Numbered from the stretch's first letter, positions 9,114 to 18,109 are shown. The stretch is 64,000 nucleotides of DNA from Natrarchaeobaculum sulfurireducens (GCF_003430825.1 NZ_CP024047.1:1674001-1738000), one strand, 5' to 3'. The notes: generated by a model from the letters alone, not told the origin. Translations and numbers: made by a program.

Positions 9114-9262
9114 TCGACCGACGGCCAGCGACCTCGAGTGCCACTGGCCGGTTCGTTCGTCGGAACTCGAGCGTGCATTTGTCTGACGAGGGGCAGACGT
9201 AGAGCAGACGGCAGGCAGTAAACTATCACTGAATTCATATAGGGCGATGTGGTGGTCGGGAT

Positions 9263-9511
9263 ATGCAGCCGGGGGACACACCGAGCATCCAGGTCGTAAC
9301 GCAAGTCGCGAGCGCCGAGGGCATCGATCCGGTCGAGTTGACGCCCCCGCTTCACAACGTCGTCGATCCGGACGCACTGGACGCGTTCGTCCAGACGGCC
9401 GACGCAGAGGCGACGATCGAGTTTTCCTATCGAGACCACTCCGTTTGTGTCGACGGCACTGGTCGCGTGGTTCTGACGCAACGGACAGAACCGCCCGCGA
9501 CCCCCGAGTAA
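9263..9511 (+). CDS. HalOD1 output domain protein
   Basis: An 82-residue protein consisting of a single HalOD1 domain: PSIQVVTQVASAEGIDPVEL, LTPPLHNVVDPDALDAFV, then a short beta-rich end FSYRDHSVCVDGTGRVVL. HalOD1 is a haloarchaeal domain usually seen as a stand-alone protein or fused to signalling receivers, with unknown biochemical output. It lies about 150 bases after the catabolic cluster and is convergent with a second HalOD1 gene at 9602. Confidence 0.75.
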   Translation: MQPGDTPSIQVVTQVASAEGIDPVELTPPLHNVVDPDALDAFVQTADAEATIEFSYRDHSVCVDGTGRVVLTQRTEPPATPE

Positions 9512-9601
9512 ACTCATATCTGGTATCGAGTGACACGCCGACAAGAGGTGGCGAGGCGTGGCTTCGGTCGTGGAGTCGAGGCGTGACGGAACCGTGTCGG
9601 T

Positions 9602-9907
9602 TCAACTCGGTGCTGGTTCGACGCGGATCGTCCCCGACGCGGTGATCGTTACGAGACAGTCGTCGTACTCGAACGCCACCGTCCCCGTTGTTCGTCCATC
9701 GCCAGCCCGCGAGTCGAACAGTCGCTCGAGCGCGCCGGTGTCAATGGCCCCGTGAAGCGGCTCGAGGTCGATGACGTCGACGCCGCGATAGGTCGCAACA
9801 GCCTCGGCGACCGCGACGGTCAATGGCTCGTCGTCGTCTCGTTCGTACTGCACTTCGTCGTGTACACTCGTCCGATTCGTCGATGATCGTTTGCTCATAC
9901 CGGTCAT
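9602..9907 (-). CDS. HalOD1 output domain protein
   Basis: A 101-residue protein with an acidic leader of about 25 residues followed by one HalOD1 domain: LTVAVAEAVATYRGVDVIDL, EPLHGAIDTGALERLF, VAFEYDDCLVTITASGTIRV. Two possible ATGs (9907 and 9898) differ by three residues and I cannot decide between them. It converges on the other HalOD1 gene with 90 bases between the stops. The domain core matches that of the neighbour, so they may be an old inverted duplication. Confidence 0.75.
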   Translation of the reverse strand: MTGMSKRSSTNRTSVHDEVQYERDDDEPLTVAVAEAVATYRGVDVIDLEPLHGAIDTGALERLFDSRAGDGRTTGTVAFEYDDCLVTITASGTIRVEPAPS

Positions 9908-10061
9908 TCGTAGAACCCCATCGTGTAGACAGCGACCTCGATCCGCTTTCCACGTTCTCCGTAATGAGTGTGTTTGTAATCTGAATGTAACGTCTCGAGA
10001 ACGCCACGGGTATTTCAGAGTGGTATCGGGAAGTGATTACCAGTGGACGTTCGGTCAGCCG

Positions 10062-11729
10062 TCAATAGCCGATCGCGACGCCGTCTTTTCGGGGCTCTGT
10101 CGCCCCCGAGAGCGTCTCCCCACGACGACGAACGAGTTGGGCGCCGCCGAACATCACCGGTGGTAAGACGCGAACGTCGTGGCCCATTCGAGCAAGTGAG
10201 GCGGCCGCCGGCAGTCGGTCCTCGATGCCGAGGGTTCCGTCCTCGCGGTAGCGCCACCGCGGCGCGTCGAGTGCTGCCTGTGGATTCATCCCGTAATCGA
10301 CGAGGTTCGAAAGTACCTGGACGTGGCCCTGGGGCTGCATGTAGCCACCCATGACGCCGAATGCCAACCAGTCATCCTCGTCGAGTTTCGCGACGGCAGG
10401 GACGAGCGTGTGAAACGGCCGTTTGCCAGGCTCGAGGCTGTTCGGGTGCTCGGGATCGAGCGAGAACGAGGCCCCTCGGTTCTGGAGGGCAATACCCGTC
10501 TCGCCGGCGACGAGGCCGCTCCCGAAGCCAGCAAACCGGGAGTTGATGTAGGAGACGAGGTTCCCCTCGGCGTCGCCAACGGTCAGCAAGACCGTATCGG
10601 CGTCTTCGGCGTTTGCGTTCGGAACGCCGACCTGCGGGTCCGAAATGGGGTCGCCGCCGATCGCCGTCGCTCGCTCGCGGGCGTATGACTTGTCAGCCAG
10701 GGGCGGAATCTCCTCGAACTCGGGGTCCGTAACGTAGTGGTGGCCGTCGACGAACGCGAGTTTCATCGCCTCGGCAAAGGCGTGGATTCGCTCGGCCGAC
10801 TCGCGGGGATGGTCACCGGCACCGATCTCCTCGGCGATGTTGAGCGCCTCGAGGGCGATCAACCCCTGGTTGTTCGGCGGCAGTTCGTAGATCTCGGCGC
10901 CGTTGTAGGTGGTACACACGGGATCGACGAACTCGGGTTCGAACGCCGCGAGGTCGTCGTGGGTCAGAAAGCCGCCCGCAGACTGGACCTCCTCGACGAT
11001 CGCGTCGGCGATCTCACCCTCGTAGACGACGTCAGCGCCATCCTTGGCGATCTGCTGGAGGGAGTCCCCCAGACGCGGAAGCCGAACGGTCTGGCCCGGC
11101 TCGGGACTCTCGCCGTCGAAGAGGTACGCCTCGCGGGCGTGTTCGTGTGTGAACAACTCCTCTGCGCCCGTCCAGTGGTGAGCGATGACCGGCGAGACGG
11201 GATAGCCCTCGGTCGCGTACCCGATTGCCGGCTCGAGCACGTCGGCCAGCGAGAGGCGACCCAATTCCTGCACTGTCGTCTCCCAGCCGCGGGCCGTTCC
11301 TGGGACGGTCACCGCGTGGGGGCCGAGAAAGGGCATGCCGAGATCGTCCGCGCTCGCGTCGCCGTCGACCGCGTAGCCACGCGATTCGGGGTAGTAGCGA
11401 CTCGGGTCGTCGTGGTCCTCGAGCGACCCCCGGACGGCGTCGACCGTCGCGTTTTTTGGGGCGGGACCACACGACCGCAACGCCCCGACCTCGCCATCGG
11501 CGGTCCGGTAGAGTGCGAAGACGTCGCCCCCCAGCCCGGTCGAGGTGGGTTCGACGACGTTGAGCGCGGCGGCGGTCCCAACGGCGGCGTCGAACGCGTT
11601 CCCGCCTTTACGGAGGATCTCGAGGCCTGCCTGGGCGGCCAGTGGTTGGCTCGTCGCTACCAGTCCACGGTTCGCGTACGCCGTCGAGCGTCGCGAGTCG
11701 AATCGATCGAGGTCGACGGAGTCGTCCAT
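10062..11729 (-). CDS. ggt: Gamma-glutamyltransferase family Ntn-hydrolase
   Basis: A 555-residue gamma-glutamyltransferase-like protein that self-cleaves into large and small subunits. The nucleophile Thr379 lies in EDADTVLLTVGD, matching the TTHYSVVD block of bacterial GGT. Other family blocks are RGLVATSQPLAAQAGLEIL, GGNAFDAAVGTAAALNVVEP, STGLGGDVFALY, LPPNNQGLIALEALN and FGVMGGYMQPQGHVQVLSNL. There is no obvious signal peptide, so it is probably cytoplasmic and may be a GGT-like acylase rather than a glutathione enzyme (haloarchaea use gamma-glutamylcysteine). It stands alone on the minus strand. Confidence 0.88.
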   Translation of the reverse strand: MDDSVDLDRFDSRRSTAYANRGLVATSQPLAAQAGLEILRKGGNAFDAAVGTAAALNVVEPTSTGLGGDVFALYRTADGEVGALRSCGPAPKNATVDAVRGSLEDHDDPSRYYPESRGYAVDGDASADDLGMPFLGPHAVTVPGTARGWETTVQELGRLSLADVLEPAIGYATEGYPVSPVIAHHWTGAEELFTHEHAREAYLFDGESPEPGQTVRLPRLGDSLQQIAKDGADVVYEGEIADAIVEEVQSAGGFLTHDDLAAFEPEFVDPVCTTYNGAEIYELPPNNQGLIALEALNIAEEIGAGDHPRESAERIHAFAEAMKLAFVDGHHYVTDPEFEEIPPLADKSYARERATAIGGDPISDPQVGVPNANAEDADTVLLTVGDAEGNLVSYINSRFAGFGSGLVAGETGIALQNRGASFSLDPEHPNSLEPGKRPFHTLVPAVAKLDEDDWLAFGVMGGYMQPQGHVQVLSNLVDYGMNPQAALDAPRWRYREDGTLGIEDRLPAAASLARMGHDVRVLPPVMFGGAQLVRRRGETLSGATEPRKDGVAIGY

Positions 11730-11816
11730 GCCCCGTGTACGATCGACCGCGGACTAAAACGTTGGCGAGGCGGCGATCGAATCAGCCCGCGACCGTGATC
11801 GTGGGAACCGGTGGAC

Positions 11817-12869
11817 TCACTCGAGCGACAGCGGCGCGTGCTCGAGACGGTAGCCGTCGTCGATCTCGTCGACGTCGACGACCTCCCGAAGTCGAATGCC
11901 GCGTTCCATCTTCGTCACGACCGGCGTCTCGTAATGGTCGGCGTCGTAGCCCAGACGCTTGCCCGACTCGCGACGCTCCGTGACGAACTCGCGGTGGCGT
12001 TCGAGCCGCGTCCGTCCCACCGATCGAGAGAGCGACGGCACCGTCCCGACACGCTCGGCGAACACCTCGAGAAACGTCTCCTCGAGTTCGTAGCCCACGG
12101 AATTCCGCCCGGCACACATCGCCGCAAGCGTGGTCGTGCCCGTTCCCCAGAAGGGATCGAAAACCGTGTCGCCGTACGCTGAATACATACAGATCAGCCG
12201 ATACGGGATCTCGAGCGGAAAGGCGGCCGACCGCTCGCGCAGCTCGTCGTCGTCGAACTCGATCGCCTGCAGTTCGCCGCGAACCTCGGTCCAGACGTCT
12301 GAGAACCACTGGTTTCGCTCCTCCCAGAAGAACGCGGCCTCGTAGCGCCGGTCGGCACGGGGTTCGAACTCGCGGCGCTCGCTCCCCTTTCGGAAGACGA
12401 GGACGTACTCGTGTTCTAACGTGACGTAGGCGTTCGGCGGCACCGTCCCGCTGCCCATGAACTTCGCCGTGCTGTTGGCCGGTTTGCGCCAGAGAACGTC
12501 CGGAAGTGGGTCGAACCCGCGGCTCTCGAACGCCTCGAGGACGCGCGCGTGATTCGGATAGACGCGAAAGCTCCCGTCGAGTGAGCGGGTCGCGTCACCG
12601 ACGTTGAGACACGCGATGCCGCCGTCGACGAGCACCCGCTCGAGTTCGTCCCAGACGCGGTCGAGCTGGGCGTGCATCGCCTCGAACGCTCGCGAACCAT
12701 CCCCCGACTCGAGCGCATCGGCGACCGTCGGATCGAGATCCGAAAAGAGGTCGTCCCACATCTCGATCATCGGATACGGCGGGGACGTGACGACGAGTTC
12801 GACCGACTCGTCCTCGAGACTCGAGAGCTGCCGGGAATCGCCGGCGTAGACGCGGTGGGTCGTCTCCAT
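11817..12869 (-). CDS. DNA amino-methyltransferase (TSPPY type), candidate CTAG methylase
   Basis: A 350-residue S-adenosylmethionine-dependent DNA methyltransferase of the beta class. Catalytic motif IV VVTSPPYPMIEMWDDLF comes first (around residue 25-40) and the SAM motif FDPFWGTGTTTLAAM much later (around 235), the order expected of N4-cytosine or N6-adenine methylases. I start at the ATG at 12869 (METTHRVYAGDSRQL), not at the upstream 12911. No restriction endonuclease is adjacent, so it is an orphan. From memory it resembles the Zim protein of Haloferax, which methylates CTAG; this is a hypothesis that needs a comparison. Confidence 0.82.
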   Translation of the reverse strand: METTHRVYAGDSRQLSSLEDESVELVVTSPPYPMIEMWDDLFSDLDPTVADALESGDGSRAFEAMHAQLDRVWDELERVLVDGGIACLNVGDATRSLDGSFRVYPNHARVLEAFESRGFDPLPDVLWRKPANSTAKFMGSGTVPPNAYVTLEHEYVLVFRKGSERREFEPRADRRYEAAFFWEERNQWFSDVWTEVRGELQAIEFDDDELRERSAAFPLEIPYRLICMYSAYGDTVFDPFWGTGTTTLAAMCAGRNSVGYELEETFLEVFAERVGTVPSLSRSVGRTRLERHREFVTERRESGKRLGYDADHYETPVVTKMERGIRLREVVDVDEIDDGYRLEHAPLSLE

Positions 12870-13010
12870 CGATTCACAGTGTCTGCGACGCTGCCTTAGG
12901 TCCTTCGTCACCGTCGACCGATTTCAGCCAGATCTGTGTCGGGAACAGAAAGTGTGGACATCTCGAGGCAGTCGGGAAAGCGGAACCGGGGTTGGCGTCG
13001 AGAAATCCAG

Positions 13011-13586
13011 TTACTCCTCTTTCGTTTCGTCAGCCGGCTGTGCGTCCGCCTCGCTTGCTTCGGAGTCGTCCGTCTCCGTGTCGTCTGCCTCCGCGTCGTC
13101 AGAATCGACGCTCGTCACCGGCTCGAACTCCTCGATCGGCTCCCACTCGTCTTCGTCCTCGCCTGCAAGTCGGCGACGAAGGAGGACCGCGCCGACGATC
13201 ACGCCGAGAACGAGCAGAAGGCGAGGCAATCGGCTCCCGCCGGTTTCCGTCTCGTCTGTCTCGTCAGTCCCCGTCGTTTCCTCGATACTCTCGGAGACGC
13301 TTTCGGAGACCCCCTCGCTTACGTCCTCGATGAGTTCTGGCTCCATACTCTCCTCGAGCGACGGCGTTTCCAGCTCTGAGGACTGCTGGCCTGCGAGGAA
13401 TCCAATCGCTGCGCCGAGGCCGAATACGGCCCCCACGAGCGGCAGTCGACGCCCCGTGGTGGAGCCTTGGGACTCTTCGACCGCTTCGATGATCGTCTCT
13501 CGCATCGGCGTCTCGAGCCCTCGCTCGACGGCTTCTTTCACGAGGAGCTCGGACAGCGTCTCGTCCTGTTGTCCGGTTTCGGGCAT
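13011..13586 (-). CDS. Haloarchaeal two-helix membrane protein, function unknown
   Basis: A 191-residue protein I do not recognise by name. It has an acidic N-terminal helix-rich region, a hydrophobic segment LPLVGAVFGLGAAIGFLAG (about 48-66), a Ser/Glu-rich linker, a second hydrophobic segment LPRLLLVLGVIVGAVLLRRR (about 118-137), and a very acidic C-terminal tail rich in D, E, S and T. Such a layout fits a small membrane-anchored protein with both tails in the same compartment. It starts with MPETGQQDETLSELL. No operon partner is evident. Confidence 0.65.
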   Translation of the reverse strand: MPETGQQDETLSELLVKEAVERGLETPMRETIIEAVEESQGSTTGRRLPLVGAVFGLGAAIGFLAGQQSSELETPSLEESMEPELIEDVSEGVSESVSESIEETTGTDETDETETGGSRLPRLLLVLGVIVGAVLLRRRLAGEDEDEWEPIEEFEPVTSVDSDDAEADDTETDDSEASEADAQPADETKEE

Positions 13587-13966
13587 AATCCGCCACGATG
13601 TCAGCGCAGCATATAGCTCTGTTCACCGTTTCCCCTGGTTTACCGGTATGCAGGTGGCGTACGGACGTCTTACGCATGTGAACTATCTCGGTAAGCGATA
13701 GCTACTTCGCTCGCCGAGCCACCAGCGAGCGCAGGCCTGTCCAGCGGTTGGCCGCAATCAGGGGGCTAGCAGGTAACGACAACAGGCGTCACGACAGCGG
13801 GCAGATCCGACCCGAAGTATGGAACGGGCCACTGGCCACCGATCCACGGACGAGAGTCGATACCAGTCGTATAAACGTCATATTTCGGCAGTATAAAGTC
13901 ACAAACGGCGTGCATTCTCCGGGTAACGGATCACATAACGAAACACGGGCTGGACAAGGACGGACT
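13587..13966. other. Intergenic region without a gene
   Basis: About 380 bases between two divergent membrane-protein genes. An upstream extension of the plus-strand gene is open here but shows no protein-like composition (many R, N, H). An AT-richer TATA-like stretch TATAAACGTCATATTTC lies near 13868-13884 and another at 13890-13900 (GTATAAAG), which could serve the gene at 13967. Confidence 0.4.
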
Positions 13967-14620
13967 ATGAGCGTCATTCGTCAGCCGGGAGTCCTCGGTC
14001 GAGCCACCCGGCGTCGCGTCGTCGGCGTGACGGCGGCGCTCACGGCGGCAGTCGTCGAAACGCTCGCCGTTGGACTCTGGTTCGGGCTCGTCGTCGGTAC
14101 TCGCTCGACCACGACGGCACTCGCTGGACTCGGAATCCTCTTTTGTGGGTCGGTACTTCGCGCTGGTGTGTTCGGGGCGACAGTCAGCCACCTCGGCGAC
14201 CTCTTGCAGCCGCACCGAATCGGGGCTGCACTCGCGCTCACCGCCGGCTGGATCGTCTGGCTGTTCGTCGCAGAGCAACTCGGTGGACTCCGCGGAATCG
14301 CCGTCGGAACCGCCGTCCTCGTCGGCTTTCTCACCGCCCAGTTCGCCATCGAGCGACGAGCGTTTCGCCTCCGGGCACAGTTCCGCGACTCGAACACGAT
14401 TGGAACGCTGGTCCTTCCGGCGATACTACTGGCTGGTGGGGGAGCAGCGCTGCTCGCCGCGGTCTGGTTCACAGACTTGACGATCGTCTCGCCACCGCTC
14501 GCCCTCGAGGTGACGACGATCGTCGTCCGAATCGAAGCCGTCCAGATCGGCGTAGCCGTCTTCGGACTGTTGGCGTTTCTCGCACACCAACAGCGGTTCC
14601 AGCGCGTACTGGACCCGTAA
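13967..14620 (+). CDS. Polytopic membrane protein, function unknown
   Basis: A 217-residue protein with about six hydrophobic segments, for example VGVTAALTAAVVETLAVGLW, TALAGLGILFCGSVLRAGVF, IGAALALTAGWIVWLFVAEQ, GTAVLVGFLTAQFAIE, GTLVLPAILLAGGGAALLAA and VQIGVAVFGLLAFLAH. The ATG at 13967 begins MSVIRQPGVLGRATRRR, a positive N-terminus that should stay inside. I do not recognise a named family. The 3' end runs into the decayed FMN-reductase pseudogene on the opposite strand. Confidence 0.6.
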   Translation: MSVIRQPGVLGRATRRRVVGVTAALTAAVVETLAVGLWFGLVVGTRSTTTALAGLGILFCGSVLRAGVFGATVSHLGDLLQPHRIGAALALTAGWIVWLFVAEQLGGLRGIAVGTAVLVGFLTAQFAIERRAFRLRAQFRDSNTIGTLVLPAILLAGGGAALLAAVWFTDLTIVSPPLALEVTTIVVRIEAVQIGVAVFGLLAFLAHQQRFQRVLDP

Positions 14621-14629
14621 CCGACCTTA

Positions 14630-15130
14630 CTTCCTCTGCACCGACGTTCTGGTCGCTCTCAAACGAATCGGGATCCGGTTCGATCGTCGCGTACTGGACC
14701 GCTCGTCGTCCCAGCGTAGCGACTCGGTCTTCGAGTTCCGGATCGACGAACACGCCGTCATCGAACGCGGTGTTGGCGTTCGCCCCGCGGCCTCGTGAGG
14801 GACCACCCAGGTGTTCAACGCCCGACAGACCGACCGCATGCGCTCGAGAGCGGCCACCGGAAAGGCACCGCCCGAAACCGCGAGCAAGCCGACGGTCTTT
14901 CCCCGGAACTCGTCGAATCCACTGTAATCGAGGGCGGCCTTCAGCGGCGAGGAGTACGAGCCGTGATACGTCGGCGAGCCGAGGACGATGGCATCGGCTT
15001 CGGACAAACGGTCAGTCAGCCGCTGGGCGTCCCCGGTGTCCGCTCGGTCACAGTCCGCAGCGAAGATCGGTAGCTCGTACTCGCGAAGGTCGAGCAGTTT
15101 CGTGCTGGCTCCGGCCGTTCGCGTTTGCAT
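14630..15130 (-). pseudogene. Decayed NADPH-dependent FMN reductase (truncated, frameshifted)
   Basis: The frame from 15130 encodes a clear flavodoxin-like FMN reductase core: LLDLREYELPIF, ADAIVLGSPTYHGSYSSPLK, DYSGFDEFRGKTVGLLAVSG, RSVCRALNTWVVPHEAA. Near 14790 the frame breaks inside a G-rich stretch, and the family's C-terminal part (ANANTAFDDGVFVDPELEDR, VATLGRRAVQYA, DPDSFESDQNVG) continues in another minus-strand frame. The N-terminal strand and GSLR-type phosphate loop are missing, with a TGA six bases before the first ATG, and the expected stop after DQNVG is gone. The core could bind FMN poorly at best, so I call it a pseudogene. A single missing base could be a sequencing error, but the lost N-terminus cannot. 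Confidence 0.75.
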
Positions 15131-15190
15131 CAGTCAGTGACCAGTCAACGATCCGACGGAGCTATCCTCCACTGGACGAAAGCCGACAGC

Positions 15191-16150
15191 GTGGACTCGA
15201 TCGGCTCGATCTTGCTGACCGAAGCGCTCCCGCGGGTAGTGACGATCACGCTGTTGATCGGTGCTGGAGTGGCACTGGCGAACCTCGCCGTCGAGTACGG
15301 CCTCGTCGAGGCAGTTGCCCGCGTCGGACGCTATCTCACCGAGCCCGCGAACCTCCCCGACGAAGTCGGGACCGCGGTCCTCACGAACGCCGTTTCGGTC
15401 ACTGCAGGCTACGGGATGCTCGCGGAATTTCGCGAGTCCGGCCTGCTCGACGATCGGGCGACCCTGATCGCCGTCGTCATCAACACGTTCTTCGGCTTCA
15501 TCCAGCACATTTTCACGTACTACGGCCCGGTCCTGGTTCCGATCCTCGGGCTCCACGCCGGGCTCATGTACGTCGGTGCCCGTGCGAGTATCTCGCTTTC
15601 GATCACCGTTGTCGGCCTCCTCGCCGGCGCGCTCTTGCTCCGTGGCTACGACTACGACACCAGCACACTCGAGGCAGAGTTGCCGGACGACGAGGACCGG
15701 TCGACGCGCGGCAAACTCCGCCGGGCGGGATCGAAAACGGCGACGCGTCTCCGATCGATCGTCCCTCGACTGGCGATTATCTACTCGCTCGTGCTGGTCG
15801 GCGTCGAATACGTCGACCTCGAGTCGGCTGCGAGCGTCGCAGAGCCGCTCTCGTCGGTGGTTGGACTGCCCGGTGCAGCGGTGCCCGTGATTCTCGTCGC
15901 GACGGTCGATCCAACGAGCGGCGCGATCGCCATCGCGCCGATGATCGGCGACGTCTTCACGCCGACCGAGGCCGTGATCACGCTCCTGCTTGGCGGCCTG
16001 TTTTCGCTGACGGTCTCGACGGCCAAGCGGTCGATCCCGTTCCAGTACGGTATCTGGGGTGCGGAGTTCGGGACGAAAGTGATCGTCGTCAACACCGGCC
16101 TCCGAGCGGCGTTCATTCTCGTGGCGATTCTCGTGCTTCTCGCGTTCTGA
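15191..16150 (+). CDS. Nucleoside-recognition (Gate) domain membrane protein
   Basis: A membrane protein of about 319 residues with hydrophobic segments VVTITLLIGAGVALANLAVE, LTNAVSVTAGYGMLAEF, ATLIAVVINTFFGFIQHIFT, ASISLSITVVGLLAGALLLR, VPVILVATVDPTSGAIAIAP and LRAAFILVAILVLLAF. The arrangement and the PTSGAIAIAPMIGD stretch match the nucleoside recognition/Gate domain proteins, a family including spore-maturation and transporter-like members. I favour the GTG at 15191 (VDSIGSILLTEALPRV); a TTG at 15125 would add 22 residues overlapping the pseudogene start. The transported substrate, if any, is unknown. Confidence 0.75.
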   Translation: MDSIGSILLTEALPRVVTITLLIGAGVALANLAVEYGLVEAVARVGRYLTEPANLPDEVGTAVLTNAVSVTAGYGMLAEFRESGLLDDRATLIAVVINTFFGFIQHIFTYYGPVLVPILGLHAGLMYVGARASISLSITVVGLLAGALLLRGYDYDTSTLEAELPDDEDRSTRGKLRRAGSKTATRLRSIVPRLAIIYSLVLVGVEYVDLESAASVAEPLSSVVGLPGAAVPVILVATVDPTSGAIAIAPMIGDVFTPTEAVITLLLGGLFSLTVSTAKRSIPFQYGIWGAEFGTKVIVVNTGLRAAFILVAILVLLAF

Positions 16151-16192
16151 CGTCGAGAAGAGTCAGCTCGAGGACGTCGACGGCACCCGGCG

Positions 16193-17167
16193 TTATCGAT
16201 GCAGTCGGGCCACTGGCTCCCCGTCGCGCTCCAGGACGTCGACCAGCCCGTCGTCTTCTAAGTCCGCGAGCAGGCCCGCGAGCCACTCCCGGCCGTACTC
16301 GCCGTCAGGCGTGTAATCGACGCGAATGCGGTGGCCGAGCGTGTCGAACTCGAGTTCGTCGTACTCCCGTAACGTCGCGATCACGCGGCCGCGAAACTGC
16401 CGGCGGCTGCCGTCGAAACTGGGCTGGGTCGGGACGTCGGGGGCAGTAAAATCGCCGCTTGCGTAGGCCCCACACCACTCACGCCACGGGCAGCCGGCTT
16501 CGTCACAGCGCGGCGTCTGACCACAGGCGACGCCGCCGAGTTCCATGATCGCGTTGTTCCAGACACGCGAACGGCCCGCGGGCATGAGTTCGTTCGCGGC
16601 CTCCTCGAAGACTGTGTCGTCGTCAGGAACGTCGAACGCCCGATAACAGACGCGCTTGACGTTCGTATCGACGACCGCGTCACCGTTGTTAAAGGCGAAA
16701 CTCGCCACCGCGTTGGCGGTGTAGGGGCCGACGCCCATCAGTTCCTGCAGTTCGTCGGGCGTGGTCGGGAACTCGCCACCCGCTTTTGCGGCTTCGCCGC
16801 CTTCACGAGGTCGGTCCGGCCCGACTTCGCCCGCCTCGACCTGCCGGGCGGCCTCGTGGAGGTACTTCGCCCGGTTGTTGTAGCCGAGGCTATGACTCGT
16901 CCAGAAGCCTACGACGTCGGCCCGGTCGGCCGCCGCGAGATCGGCCGTCGTCGGCCACCGCTCGAGGAACTCCTCCCAGGCGTCGACGACGCGGTCGAGC
17001 TGGGTCTGCTGGCTCATCACCTCGCTGACCAAAATCGCATACGGCTCGTCGGTCCGTCGCCAGGGATACTCCCGATGGTCAGCCTCGTACCACTCGATCA
17101 GCGTCTCGCGGACATCCTCGAGGTCGTCGGGGAGGCTCCACTCGGTCGCCGCCTCCGTGTCGGTCAT
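16193..17167 (-). CDS. mutY: A/G-specific adenine glycosylase MutY
   Basis: A 324-residue DNA repair glycosylase that removes adenine mispaired with 8-oxoguanine. Catalytic Glu49 is in AILVSEVMSQQTQ, the helix-hairpin-helix is MGVGPYTANAVASF (144-157) and the catalytic Asp167 is in DAVVDTNVKRV. The iron-sulfur cysteines are C215, C221, C226 and C232 (C-x5-C-x4-C-x5-C), slightly different from the C-x6-C-x2-C-x5-C of E. coli. A haloarchaeal insert rich in E/G/A lies between residues 112 and 132. The C-terminus is shorter than the bacterial MutT-like domain and ends in a winged-helix-like stretch. I start at the ATG at 17167; a longer frame reaching 18091 is antisense to the next gene. Confidence 0.92.
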   Translation of the reverse strand: MTDTEAATEWSLPDDLEDVRETLIEWYEADHREYPWRRTDEPYAILVSEVMSQQTQLDRVVDAWEEFLERWPTTADLAAADRADVVGFWTSHSLGYNNRAKYLHEAARQVEAGEVGPDRPREGGEAAKAGGEFPTTPDELQELMGVGPYTANAVASFAFNNGDAVVDTNVKRVCYRAFDVPDDDTVFEEAANELMPAGRSRVWNNAIMELGGVACGQTPRCDEAGCPWREWCGAYASGDFTAPDVPTQPSFDGSRRQFRGRVIATLREYDELEFDTLGHRIRVDYTPDGEYGREWLAGLLADLEDDGLVDVLERDGEPVARLHR

Positions 17168-17257
17168 CGACGGGGCTTGGGACAGCGTCGGTTTAGCCGT
17201 ACTGGTCTCGCATGCCCAGTCGGGGCGTTCAAGCCGGCGGCGTGTGTTACTTCGGCT

Positions 17258-18109
17258 ATGCAAACGCCAGCGCAAAACGCACAGCTGGCCCTCCTGCTCG
17301 AGGTCGCCGGGACACCGAAACCGGGCAACGTCGACCGCCATCGTGACCTCACAGACCTGCGATTCGAACACTTCCTCGCGGGCGCGGTGGGGGCACAACG
17401 GGGCCTCGAGATGGCCCAAAACGGGGCCGCTGTCGGCCCGTCGTTCGAACAAGCCGTCGCGGAAATGGCCGATCAGGGCGGGGGGAACACCCAGTTCGGT
17501 GCACTGTTGTTGCTCGTCCCGCTGGTCAGGGCCGCTCGCGACGACCTCACGAAGCCCGTCGTCGAGGGAGTCGTCGAGGGGACGACGGTCGCCGACGCGG
17601 CAGCGTTCTACCGCGCGTTCGAGCACGTCGACGTCTTCGTCTCCGACCCACCGACCGAACTGGACGACCTCGACGTTCGCCGCGGGAGCGAGGCCATCCC
17701 AGCGATTGAAGACCGTGGACTCACGCTGTTCGACATCCTCGAGCGGGGCGTCCCCGGTGACGACGTCGCCCGCGAGTGGGTTACGGGATTCGAACGCTCG
17801 TTCGCGGCCGCGAACCAACTCGCCGACGCCAACGGCGCACTCTCGGAACGAACTGCGTCGGTATTCCTCTCGTTGCTCGGCGACCGCCCCGATACTCTCG
17901 TCGCGAAACGCTCCGGCGAGGCCATCGCCGCCGAGGTAACCGACCGTGCGGCTGCACTTGCCGACCGAAACGCCGTGCAGACGGACCGAGCGGCTGTCGA
18001 CGCTTTCGCCGACGAACTCGTCGAGCACGGGATCAATCCAGGGACGACCGCAGACGTGACCGCTGCCGGACTGTTCATCGCCCTCGAGCACGACATACTC
18101 GAGATATGA
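17258..18109 (+). CDS. Triphosphoribosyl-dephospho-CoA synthase (CitG) family protein
   Basis: A 283-residue all-helical protein. Family marks are LEVAGTPKPGNVDRHRD (16-32), QGGGNTQFGALLLLVPL and the C-terminal HGINPGTTADVTAAGLFIAL. In bacteria CitG/MdcB makes the prosthetic-group precursor of citrate or malonate decarboxylase, but no such enzyme is near, and archaeal CitG-like proteins probably do something else. The ATG at 17258 is used. The gene overlaps the DUF447 gene by 4 bases (ATGA), so the two are co-translated and likely work together. Confidence 0.8.
   Translation: MQTPAQNAQLALLLEVAGTPKPGNVDRHRDLTDLRFEHFLAGAVGAQRGLEMAQNGAAVGPSFEQAVAEMADQGGGNTQFGALLLLVPLVRAARDDLTKPVVEGVVEGTTVADAAAFYRAFEHVDVFVSDPPTELDDLDVRRGSEAIPAIEDRGLTLFDILERGVPGDDVAREWVTGFERSFAAANQLADANGALSERTASVFLSLLGDRPDTLVAKRSGEAIAAEVTDRAAALADRNAVQTDRAAVDAFADELVEHGINPGTTADVTAAGLFIALEHDILEI

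Noticed and set aside
14143-16449. Long plus-strand reading frame of 768 codons
   Set aside because: It overlaps genes on both strands in other frames and its product is almost only R, P, S, T and A, the mark of an antisense or out-of-frame shadow in GC-rich DNA.
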